From Polyodon spathula (Eukaryota > Chordata > Actinopteri > Acipenseriformes > Polyodontidae), in assembly GCF_017654505.1 (NCBI RefSeq), contig NC_054548.1, positions 22,947,947-23,011,946 of the forward strand: a DNA stretch of 64,000 bases, read 5' to 3'. Made by a program: the position numbers and the translations under genes. Below, one piece after another: positions 50,632 to 61,357 of this stretch. Below the pieces are notes generated by a model. It saw nothing but the letters and a program-made list of their open reading frames with translations, had not been told where the DNA came from and did not search any database. How positions within the stretch are numbered: position 1 is the first letter of the stretch; each line of letters starts with the position of its first letter.

Positions 50632-50733
50632 CTCTAAAGCAACACAACGCATTTTTGTCCCAGATGGCTTTCCATAGAGATAACTGTGTGTGTGCTTGCA
50701 CAATCTAGTTTTTTTAATTTTTCGAACGATCTT

Positions 50734-50734
50734 G

Positions 50735-50811
<77 letters not shown>
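50734..50811. repeat. (TA)n microsatellite
   Basis: About 75 bp of TA, about 100 bp right of the Charlie insertion, mirroring the one on the left side. Confidence 0.96.
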
Positions 50812-50816
<5 letters not shown>

Positions 50817-50986
50817 TCACATATCACACACAGCTTTTTTCATTTTCCATTTTTTGAAACTGGTGAGACGGTAAATAAGTGCAAGGTATTTTTGTAATTT
50901 GTAGCGAATACAAACATCTGATTTTTGTATCCGACCACATGTAAAAAAATATTTGTTTGAATATTTGGGTATTTGTCCCAGCACTA

Positions 50987-53872
50987 GCTTTACCATATTT
51001 GTATGTGCTTACCACGCTGTAGTGAAGTCATCAAGTAATGTGTCATTTTTTCTTTATGTTTATCAGCGTTGTCTTTCAGTTAGTATCTCAGCATTCCGTT
51101 ACAAACCACTATTTGCTGTAACTTTGTCAAAAAGCTGTACCTTCCAGAAAATGCACAGCGCTTCTAGCAGAATTTAATGGAAATAAATCATATTAGTGTC
51201 TGCAGATATAGTAGATGCCACTTATTAACAACCTCTCGGTTCCCAGCAAAAAAAGTTGTCATTAACTGAAAGAGAAAGAGAACATGTGTAAAACTAAAAA
51301 AAAGAAACTAGGCTTAAATAGTACTACACAATGATGTACTACAATTGTCCTTACAATGAGTAAAGCAAAAAATATGTGCTGTACTTACAATCAATTCTAC
51401 AGTAAAGAACACAATTTTAAAATCTAAATTGTCCAACATTGTCTGCTTTTTACAATGTACCACCTCCCGCTGTAAAGCCATCTCAATTTTGCATGCAGCT
51501 TTGTAGCCAGTTTCAAAGCCACGATTCTGCCTCAGTCCACTAGAAACATGCAGTTGCAAAGTCAGTGTGTTATAAAAACTGCATGAAATATATGCAAATC
51601 ATGCAAGTGTGCTCTAGCACTGGTAACTAGTAATAAAGTTGTCAATAAGCAGTGTGCTGTTGCTAATATCAGAATTCCACTAACATTAAAGTCTATAGGA
51701 TGGGACTGGTACCTGGGAAAATGTTGTCCGAGAGTTGTTTTTATCAGGATTGCTAATAACCAGCATCTACTGTATTTAAAAGTAAAGATTCAATAAGTTA
51801 CTTGGTTTCTATATGTTCCTCGTCCATGTATATGTCTTCTCTAGTCTTGCATTTCATCAGACATCAGTAATCGCACTTTGATTAAAAAATGTGTTGTCAA
51901 TGTTTGACATATTTATCAAAAAACATTGCTATTGAAGTTTGGTTTCTACAAACGCATATATTTCGGGCTACAGGTCTGGTTAGCAAAACTGGACTGATTA
52001 TACATTACTTGAAAACTTGTAGACGCATTGTAATTGAGGACCACTAGTACCATGAAGTTGGTGACAGTGACCTTGAGTCACAGTAAGTGGTAGAATTTGT
52101 ATCAAATGCCAATGTAAAGCGTCCAAATTAGCCCCAAGGGGAAAATATAACTTTGAACAAAACCAAATAATAACAAGAGGGGAAAAAATTATGTCCAGAG
52201 GCCATATATTCCCCTGCTGTAGCAGATGGTACTCCTTACAGAAAAAAATACAAATATGAATGGAAAGGCCATTTTATCGCTGTAGGGCATCAAGCACTTG
52301 CCAGAATTTTAATATCGATGCTGTCACCTGCCTGTAAGAAGTTGTTCAAATTCAAGGCAGACGACTGAAATGTTGTTCCCAGGTAAACTTGGAATACATG
52401 GTAGCATCTACACATTATGAATGTGTGTGTGTAAGAGTATGTATTTATTTTACAAACCAAAGGAAAAGTGATACAAACTAAGATAAAGCATGGCATAGAG
52501 AAGGTTACAGAATTACAGTCCTGTGCTGTTTATAAATGCATTCCTTTCACATTTGTCTGGTTGACCCGGTCAAGGAAGATTCGTTCATTTTTCTTTTTCT
52601 TCTAATATTTTTTTGACAGTGTAATTCCTGGCTACAGTATTTATGAGTACTGTTTGGGCCCCAGTGTCACCACTGGATCTGGAAATTCCCAACTAAGAAT
52701 CATCTTTGTAAATTCTGTGTTTCCTGTCTTCTTGAAAATGTATTTACCGTACATCACTGTTATTGTGGAAGTACGCCAATTTTTGTTGTTGCCTAACAAT
52801 ATATTAGATGTGACATTGCAAATGGAAATCATTATTTAATCATTATATATTAATACGTAATTAGTGTGAAATCATTAGTCACAATTGGTAATTGCCATGA
52901 AAGTAATATGACCTCTTGCTGTACCTCTTCTAGTTAGATTTGTGCTTACTGCCAAAAGCCATTTGTAGGACATGGCCAGAGGGAAAGTATTTGAGTAGAG
53001 TTCAAGCCAAAAGACTAGAAAAAATAAGGATCAGATACATCTGAATAATAGAACCTAGACAAACCTATGAAGGCCTCTATTCACTCCTTTAAATTAGCAG
53101 TTTAATTTTGAAAACACTGATCACAGTAGAAAAAAACCCTTTTGAGTGCATATAAAACACGTTACAAAGTATCTTTCTTACAATATCATTTGTAATAAAC
53201 GTATTTGTTCTCTGAGAGCGCTGTTTATGAAACTGAAGATACAATGCAGATTTTCTCTTACATGTGATTGTACTAAAAATATAATGTGAGACACTGTAAA
53301 ACCCTTTAACAAAGACAGAATGATAAGCTTATCAACAGTGGAAACAGGAATGTTATGTGGACACCCCCAACATCCCCCTATTTCAGCATGAAAATCTTTA
53401 AAAATCATCATTGTACAATATTATAGATGTTCTTGGATGCTCAGTCTCTGTCTGGTTACATTATTGACTTGACATGGATTCTCCTAGACTGGTGACTGCT
53501 AATCACCAAGAATGTATCATATTTACAAAGTTATTTTTATTCCTCTAGTTTTGATCCAATAAAATGATCCTTCTATTGTCAGAAAGAGATGCATTTTACA
53601 TAGTTTGCATAGTTTTTACATCTCGATTAGAAGTTGGCAGCAAGTAAAAGTATTATTTAACACTAATAGGTTTTTAAGCATACTTCATAACATTTGTGAA
53701 ATGGAAATGAATAGGTTTAATTTTAAAATAAAATATATGAATGCCTAATGATTAGAAGCAATTTGATTACTATATTGAATAACTATAAAATAATATTTTA
53801 AAAACAATAATAAAAGAAACTAGACTCAGACCTCATTAAAATGAAATTAAAACCGGAACCCTACTGGAGGTC
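50987..53872. other. no gene recognised
   Basis: Unique-looking AT-rich DNA. Short frames on both strands (for example 51314-51559 minus, 52290-52839) show no recognisable domain. Confidence 0.5.
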
Positions 53873-54908
53873 TGTGACAGAAATACGATGATTCTTGGTA
53901 GTAAATCTCCCTCCCGACCTGTGAGGGCGCAGTGAGAACAGAGTTCCCTGGATGGGCTGGCCTGACAGTTCTTTCCCAGGGTTCAAGGGAAGTCGGCCAG
54001 CTAGAAAGGGGGCAGAACGCCATTCCATTAACGCATTGACCTGGAAGGGGAACGATGTGACTGCTGCAGATTGGCAGGAAGGCTGCACTCATTTACCAAG
54101 GTGTCATGTGTGACGGCATAAAAGGGGGCGTAGAGACGCAATGTGTTCTTTCGCTTTGATTTGAGTTTTGAACCTGTAAAGACTGCGAGAGACCCCATGA
54201 GAAATAACGTATCGCAATTGTCTTATTTTGTAAATTACTATACGGCTAACACAGTTCTGGAGCTGTTGCCAAGGGCCAGCACAAAGCCAGAACAGCACTG
54301 CACTACTGTCACTGATAAACTGTATTACCCACCACGAGCACTACTGCACTCACCCAGGACTGGTGACCATGTTGGTATTACTGTGGGGCAGTGTGGCAGA
54401 GCAAAGCTCTGCCCTTTAAATTGGCAGGGATGGGGTTAACTTCCCCTACCTGCCTGGGTTTATTATGTTCAGGTGGCTGGGGTTGATTAGTTGATTAGGT
54501 TGATTAACGATCTTCCTCAGCTCCCTCTCCCCAAATGAGAAGCAGAGGCCTCCTTTTATATCAGGTGGCTGGGTGCTGATTGATCGTTAATCAACCTAAT
54601 CAACTAATCAACCCCAGCCACCTGAACATAATAAACCCAGGCAGGTAGGGGAAGTTAACCCCATCCCTGCCAATTTAAAGGGCAGAGCTTTGCTCTGCCA
54701 CAGGCAGATATTTGTGTTTATTGTTTGGGATTGAAACCCACTGTTGTTATTTACTCTGTGCAATAAACATTGTTGTGTATTGCCGGGATCTTATTATTTG
54801 GTCACCAGACCTGGATACAATACAACCCCTTTCCAACTGGATTACAACTCTCTTTGTCTGTTTAATCATGCACTGCATCACTTCTGCACCTGTATCCACT
54901 TAACCACA
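53873..54908 (+). mobile_element. solo LTR with 5-bp duplication, carrying a nested foldback element
   Basis: Begins TGTGACAG and ends AACCACA (TGTG...CACA), flanked by AGGTC on both sides (53868-53872 and 54909-54913). Without the nested insertion it is about 720 bp. A TATA-like CATAAAAGGGGGCG at 54118 and AATAAA at 54762 fit U3/R boundaries. No internal retroelement coding sequence adjoins, so this is a solo LTR left by recombination. The family (Gypsy-type or endogenous retrovirus) cannot be told from the LTR alone. Confidence 0.8.
54392..54702. mobile_element. perfect foldback element, 121-bp identical arms
   Basis: Arms 54392-54512 and 54582-54702 are exact reverse complements over 121 bp, starting TGTGGCAGAGCAAAGCTCTG and running through CAGGCAGGTAGGGGAAG-type sequence to GATTAACGATC. 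A 69-bp loop separates them. GGCAG occurs directly on both sides (54387-54391, 54703-54707), a likely 5-bp target duplication. The arm also carries its own short palindrome GCAGAGCAAAGCTCTGC. A one-armed relative is at 23021-23112. Confidence 0.92.
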
Positions 54909-54913
54909 AGGTC

Positions 54914-57168
54914 ATATACACATTTACATCTCTTTCTAAGCAAAGTCTAGATGCTATTTGAAATTATTATGATCAAAGCTCTTGTTATTAATTTGCTTCC
55001 TTTAAACAGAAAATGCCCTGACTGCCATTTACATAGGCGGCTCTCATATCTCCAAATTCCTAATTCCATGAACCGCAGTATCATCTTTTTGACCTTCCAC
55101 TGTTCTGAATGTGTCTCCTCTCCATCTGCCCAAAACACAGTATGAAGAGTACACTGCAAAGTAAGCCTTCAATGTTTCTTGTAATACTGCATTGCCAATC
55201 TGCTACTGTAAGTCATATCTGACCATTTCACGTGCACAAAAACAGCCAAGTTAAATCAGCTGTTTAAAGATATCCAAATGGACAAGTTTAACAAAACACA
55301 AACTCCTTCACTGGCTTTAAAAAGGGGTCCTGGACATTTTTTTTTTTCTGAAACTTACCCATGGAGGCTCCACAGCTGCGTTTATGTTAGGGTTCCTGTG
55401 AGCAGTCTTATGCAAATTTTGCTGACAAACAGGAACTATTAATTTTGAGCAGCTGTGGATATAACCATGGATCTTTTTCTGGGTTCAAAACCTGGAGGCT
55501 GTGATATTGAAAGTAAGAGCTGATATGAAGATATAGCATGTTTTCATGCCAAACCAAAAAATGGATAATTATATAGGAATGCAAATATCAAATCAATTGT
55601 GATTAAAAAGTACAATGCAGGAATGCACACCTCAACAGGCAGCATGGCTTAGTAATGTGCTCTGTTGTAAAAGCTTTAGCCTGATCAGGAATACTTTAAT
55701 ATGACTGTATTTTTAAGTGTATCCCAAAATTCTCTTGCTAAGCCTAGTTCAGATATTTTTAGACAAATCCATCAAGGCAAACACACATCCAAGCAAAACA
55801 ATCAAAACAGTATGCGTCTACAGCCAGTGCACATTATTAATAGAAGATGCTGGAAGCTTTGGTCACTATATTGCTCGTATTTTATCTATAAGTGTAATAA
55901 TGTATAGATCAGAACACACAAAGAATATAGGTTTTGGATTGCTTTGGGGATGCAAGTTGGTTACCAGTGCAGTAAACAAGGTCCATATCTGTCCAAATTT
56001 GTTTTGACCTTTGAATAGGATGGATCTGGCACAGTTCCATTCTGCCCGAATGTGTAATATGGATCTCTGATAGAAAAGAGCAACATTTACTTTAGTACAT
56101 TATTTTTTTTTAAAAAAAAAGGATGTTTTGTTATGCACCGTTTCCTTAAGCCCATTTTGTTTAATATAACAACGCCTGCAGTTAATGAAACCTTTTATGG
56201 GGTTAGAAGTTTATTTACATCTTCCGAACAACTGTTTTTATAAAAACAAAACTTCCTTCAATTTTCCTTAGAGTAAACATTGTTTTAAAAAATGAGAATA
56301 CATTTTTTACTCTCCAGAACAGTTGGGCAAGTCCTTAACAAAACCATCCTTAAAACAGTCCTTGGAAAGTTTGGGTAGCAAGAGATTTACTTCAGGATTG
56401 ATATGATTTTCATTTAGATCTTGATCTACAAGCTGTGGTCTTTAAAATCTCCTCTGTTTTCTGTTAGGGAGTTCAAAAGAAATCCAATGGGTTTTGAACT
56501 AAAGTCCTTGTAATATTGAGAAAGGACTCTGACACATGCAAAGCCAGCAGTGTGATTGCTTGATTAAATTGCATGACCTCCTGAAATGCATATTGTCATC
56601 TTATCAAATGAAATGTGTTTCCTTCAGAGATCTCTGCCTCAGATGTTCCTTAAACAAACAAAGATGCTATCAATTCACAATGTGCGTTACTTATGACATC
56701 TTTCTGTTGCAAACTCTGTCTTCTCAGGGATGGATTACCAGCCACAGTTTATTTAACATTATACTTTATGAAGCTGCGCAGATTTAGATTTTTTTTCAAA
56801 CTAATGATGGTTATCATAAATAATACACTTTTTTAAAACAGATTTGCCAGGCATGACAGGCACTTTCAGCTTTTTTGCAACAGGTTATGTTTGCAATGTA
56901 AAAAAGAGGACTGGTAAGCTCTTGACCTGCCTTTGTAACATGATACAATTTCAGATTTACCTGCATTTTTAGTCTGTAGCTTGAGGTGTGCGTCATTGTA
57001 TTTTAAGTTGCAATGGAGCTATGCTAAAAATGGTACTGTTTACTGAAAGTAAAAATTTAAATACATTTTGTGAAATAAAAATACTTATAAAATAAGCTTA
57101 CTGTTAACCATGTAGCACAACATGGTCTCTTACAAAATAAAACAAAAAATAACACAGGTAGCCTATGA
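54914..57168. other. no gene recognised
   Basis: Unique-looking DNA with several 60-95-codon frames on either strand, none recognisable. Confidence 0.5.
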
Positions 57169-57815
57169 CAGTCAGCACTCGGTTATCCCTTACCCAGATA
57201 CAAGTGAGCCGCGTTTTATCGCCCTTGTATTAAGAATAATCCCTGTTACATATTTTATATATATATATATATAAAACAAATTAATGAACTTACCCATCAC
57301 AAACGATTTCCGATTCCATCATCGGTTCAATTTATCTGAATATCCATCACAGCCCACGTTTAAAAAATAAATACATTTAAAAAAAAAATCTCTTATATTA
57401 GTTACAGCGCTTCATCCAGTTTCACCTGACAAAAATGCAGGGAAAACTAAGCAAACGAGACAAGCTATGGTAATCTAACAGTTAATCACGAAACAGTTCT
57501 AGATACTGTGAAGTATTTATTTATTTTTTTAAAATATGTGCTCTTTAGTTGTTTTTGTGAATCTTCATTTGCAAGTGAACTGTGACATTAGGGCCTTATC
57601 GAGCACTATATTCTGAAATTTTGAATGCTGACTTTGGATACTATTTTAATTCTGGAAACTGTTACCAACAAAACCAATACAGTACATCTAAAAGGAAGCC
57701 TACTTATTTTAATGCATGTACAAGGGTCAAAATGAAATAATCAGATATGCGTCACACACGTCTAACCGTCACTGAAGTAAAAATGTTATAGGGTTGGATA
57801 TGTGAGTGCTGACTG
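57169..57815. mobile_element. pogo/Tigger-type MITE, 647 bp
   Basis: Left end CAGTCAGCACTCGGTTATCC; the right end, inverted, CAGTCAGCACTCACATATCC: 17 of 20 identical. TA follows on the right; on the left the corresponding dinucleotide is GA, one change from TA. CAG ends with TTATCC motifs and a TA target are typical of the pogo/Tigger group. The interior has a short (TA)n at 57257-57275 and no transposase frame. Confidence 0.75.
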
Positions 57816-58983
57816 TACAACAATTCAGTTGAATGGAGTGATGTGTGTATTGTATGCTGGCCTGCTGTATATTTAGCACATACTACTTTTGTCTCTGAGT
57901 TAGATCTCCCACTCACTACTGAAGTTCTTTCTGAAATATTTTTCTTTGAACAGATAACATTCTTCCTGTTCTGTAAAGCCGCACTGTTTGTATGCTATAG
58001 CCTTACCCATACATGGTTCAAATCCTACTTTTATAAAAGGTGCTTTTTTTACTGGTTATCTTCGCCATGATGTCTTTTAAGAACGCATAGAATACTACCT
58101 ATTGCAAAAGCCGACACCATACAGGTCTGCTTTGGAAGAAGATTGAGTAACACTTTAGTTTTGGTGTCTGTTATAAGTGATCAGGGATTGGCACCATGTC
58201 GAGTGGTGACGAACATTTAAAAAAAAGTGTCTGACTCCTAAGTGATTATAAACAATAACAAAAAAACAGTGTATAATAAAGAGACATATAAAGACAGACA
58301 GGCATAGAAAGACAAAACAGACATGAAACGACTGGCACACAGACTACATCCGTCATAACATTATAAACAATATAACAGTAAATAGTCTTATTCCTAATCA
58401 TATTCTATGATTGTTAATAACATAATTAATAACAAGTTTATAAACACTTAACCGTTTTTATAAAATAAAAATGGAGATAGACAGTAGGCACTGGCAAATT
58501 AAAAATGTGTGTGCGTATAACACTCATTTAAATAACCAGCGGTCTAGATAAACTGCGCACCTGCCATTTATATGCATTAAAAAACCCAAATACAAACTAC
58601 TTTTTAATTTAATGCGTAGAAATATGCGCTTATTTTGCTTCAAATTATATACGTATTTAGCTACAAAAACATTTCCAACACTTTTTTGGTTACATTAACA
58701 GACTTAGAAATATACACATACTGTTAATTATCTTGCTATGTGGGAATTCTACTCAGCATATTAAAATACAAAACATCACTTTTAAAAAATCAGTTTAAAT
58801 CACTAACTGTAATAATATTTAGTTTAATTTAGCTTTAAGTACATAATTAGTATTAAAACATATTCATCGTATGGTTAAAATGCCGATATATTATGCAGTG
58901 TTTGTACGTATGTAATGTTTACATTTTTAATTGGAAAAATAAACTTTTTTTCACGTGACATTATGAGTGTGGTGATTTACTAT
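57816..58983. other. no gene recognised
   Basis: AT-rich unique-looking DNA. The frame at 57843-58070 has hydrophobic runs but no recognisable domain or splice context. Confidence 0.5.
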
Positions 58984-59790
58984 TAATCAATCAATCAATA
59001 TTTATTTTATATAGCGTCTTTTATAGTGGACCACCATCACAAAGAGCTTTACAAGATAGTGAGGAACAATGCATAATACATTAAATATAGTGAAATACAG
59101 GGTCTAATACATTAAATATAACAAGAAACAATGCAAACACATTAAATATAGGCATAATACATTAAATAAAAGGTTAGGATGTGACTTCTAAACATTGTGG
59201 ATGCATGTGTCAAGCAGAATCATACAGGTAAGATGGAGTAAAAAAGTTGAAATGGCCATTTAGACAACAGCTAATAACAGACAGCAGGCTTAGAGAGCAA
59301 TAAAAGCAAGAGAGAACAAGTGGGTCTTCAGAGTTGATTTGAAGTGAGCGACTGTGGGAGCTGCACGCACTAAAGCTGGGAGAGAGTTCCAGAGAGTCAG
59401 GGCCATGAAGCTAAAAGAGCGCCGAGTGTTGTGCACTTTTGCATAAGTATAACCAGCAGGCCTGAGTCAGAGGACCTGGGTGATGAAGGACCTTGTAGGT
59501 AAGCAGGAGAATTTTGAAAGTAATCCTGAACTTAACAGGTAGCCAGTGCAGTTGGGCAAGGCAGGGGGTAATGTGATCATGTTTTTTTACATCTAGCAGT
59601 GGCATTTTGAACCAGCTGCAGTCTTTTTATAGTGCGTGATGGAAGTCCACCATAGAGAGAGTTGCAATAGTCGATTTGAGAGGAGATAAAGGGATGACAG
59701 AGTATCTCTGTGATTACAACTGAGGGATAACTTCTGTACACATCTGTATGTTGGATGGTTAAAGTGAAGCACACATGTATGAACCTAATT
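58984..59790 (-). mobile_element. L2-type LINE, 3' end
   Basis: On the minus strand the element ends TAAAAGACGCTATATAAAAT followed by TATTGATTGATTGATTAAT, the standard L2 3' tail with a TGAT-type repeat. Upstream lies the last part of the reverse transcriptase ORF. Only about 800 bp remain, so it is strongly 5'-truncated. The boundary at 59790 is approximate. Confidence 0.88.
59290..59774 (-). pseudogene. L2-type reverse transcriptase, C-terminal remnant
   Basis: Three frames together give the L2 C-terminus: HPFISSQIDYCNSLYGGLPS with RLQLVQNATAR, then DHITPCLAQLHWLPVKFRI with FKILLLTYKVLHHPGPL, then FMALTLWNSLPALVRAAPTV ending at TAA (59290). The LHWLPV...FKILLLTYK and LWNSLP blocks are diagnostic of the region after the reverse transcriptase palm. 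At least two frameshifts make it non-functional. Confidence 0.88.
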
Positions 59791-59880
59791 AGGCTGTGTA
59801 GTCATTTTGAATTGTAACAGCTATTGTGTAACTACAGTTTAGGTCCTTACTTATGCATAACAAACTATCTTTTATTTCAG

Positions 59881-60552
59881 TTACATATCACTGTGGTGAA
59901 GACAGGAGAGTTGCCTACAGTAAAACTTTTTTGCAATTCCCATCCGTACTACAAAGCTTAAAAGAGTGCAGAGGTACTAGATGATCCAGTTCTCAAAATT
60001 AAAGAGCCTCACAGTGTTAGGTGGCTACGTTTCAGAAATGCACTGCAGGCTGCGTACAGAAATTATCCCTCAAGTGTGATCACTTTGCATGAGCTTGGAG
60101 AAGTGGGGAATGCAACAGCTTCTTCATTGCATAAATACTTTGGCAGCTACAAGCATGCACTTGCTATAGCACTTATGTTGGATGTTCAAAATGTTGTGGC
60201 TGTTCTTTGTAGTGAACTAGTAGAGGCTTTGAGTAAATTGTTGATGCTCATAATGCATCAGAGTAGAAAAATGCAACATGTCTAAGACTTGTGCCCAACA
60301 GTGTATGTTACCAGTCTAAAATGTAATACTGAAAGCAGATTTAAGAAGGGGGACAATGCTATGCTCACTTATTTGGGTAATTTGTTGGAGTTATCCACTG
60401 TTGTGGAAGGTAGTGATGTTGAAATTAAAGGGGCACTAGAAGGCATTTCTGCATTTTTTGGAAAAACTAAGAAAGTTAAAGTACAGTATGACAGTGAGGG
60501 ACTGCATGTTGATGAGAATCAAGTGGCTCCTTTGTTGGATGGAGATGTTTAA
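59881..60552 (+). pseudogene. hAT-type transposase remnant (C17orf113/ZNF862-like)
   Basis: One frame runs from 59881 to 60552 with two stops, at 59959 and 60283. It encodes AEVLDDPVLKIKEPHSVRWL, then FRNALQAAYRNYPSSV, LHELGEV, SYKHALAIALMLDVQNVVAV and later LLELSTVVEGSDVEIKGALE. The DPVL...SVRWL and SYK...L.LMLDV spacing resembles the C-terminal half of the hAT-like proteins annotated as C17orf113 or ZNF862-like in fish; this is from memory and unverified. A good acceptor (CTATCTTTTATTTCAG) ends at 59880, exactly where the open stretch begins, so the ancestor may have been spliced. No N-terminal zinc finger or terminal repeats are seen. It is likely dead. Confidence 0.6.
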
Positions 60553-60986
60553 ATGGCTGTTGTTAAAGGGCATGATTAATAGAAGCTATAAGCAATGTAC
60601 CACTACAAACGTTTGCAAGCGTGCTCTTAATCTACAAGCTAATCTGATGTATAATGTTACCAACCTATGTGACGTTGCTTTGTGTCTGTGTATAACAAGG
60701 GCATTTAGTGTCCAAAACAGAGTGAATAACAAATTCAGGTGCTCTGTCAAAAGTGAAAGCATTGACACTTTGATGAAAATAGTCATGCTAAAAGGTCAAG
60801 CATCCAGGAATTTGACCCTACTGCGGCAGTGAAATTGTGGCAGTGGAAGGAAAGGCTTCCTCGCAGGTTTTGTTAGCTATAGAATCCAAGATAGAAAAAG
60901 ACAAAGCATATATAGACAAGAAGTATTCAAAAGAAGTAAATGTTCTGTTAAAATATATGTTCTGTGTCTGTGCTTACCTTCATATA

Positions 60987-61357
60987 CAGTACACCCTCGC
61001 TATAATGCCCTTCATTATAACGAACCTTCGGCTGTAACGAACCTGGCCCCTGGACCCCAAATACATTTAAAAAAAAAAAAAAAAAAATAATATAAACACA
61101 CACTGTCAACATCCAGGTCTGCATGCACAGGATGCCACCTCTGCAGTGAAGTCAACCCTTTTGTATTTATAAAAATTGCCCGCTGTGTAACTATGCCTCT
61201 GAAACGAAAATCATTTCATGTTGCAACAAAGCTGGAAACTATTGATCTTTTGAAAAAAAGAGTAACGCAGGCATATATTTGTCATGAAGACAGTTTGTTA
61301 AAAAGCACTCTGTTTTTGGCTTGTTCAGCGACCATGTGGCAAAGCAAAATAGATTAA
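60987..61357 (+). mobile_element. pogo/Tigger element, 5' fragment
   Basis: Begins CAGTACACCCTCGCTATAAT after TA, with ATTATAACGAACC and TGTAACGAACC repeats just inside, the typical Tigger terminus. A transposase start follows at 61193. I find no inverted match of this terminus downstream, so the right part is deleted or lies beyond recognition. Confidence 0.75.
61193..61357 (+). pseudogene. Tigger/pogo transposase N-terminus, 54 codons
   Basis: Starts MPLKRKSFHVATKLETIDLL, the beginning of the CENP-B-type helix-turn-helix of pogo transposases (usual pattern: basic residues, then KLE.I..L). After KKRVTQAYICHED the match fades and the frame stops at 61355-61357. The catalytic DDE part is absent. 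The start lies about 200 bp inside the left terminus, as usual for Tigger elements. Confidence 0.7.

Larger units (their letters stand above)
48343..50986. mobile_element. hAT-like MITE, split by a nested hAT-Charlie
   Basis: Left end TAGTGTTAGGACGAGCAC with GGATATTCG just inside. The right end, inverted, reads TAGTGCTGGGACAAATACCC followed by AAATATTC. Such GTGCTGGGACNAAT ends are known from hAT-type elements. Subtracting the Charlie insertion (48970-50631 plus one duplication) leaves about 970 bp, part of it two TA microsatellites. No 8-bp duplication survives at the outer edges, consistent with greater age than the inserted copy. Confidence 0.5.
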
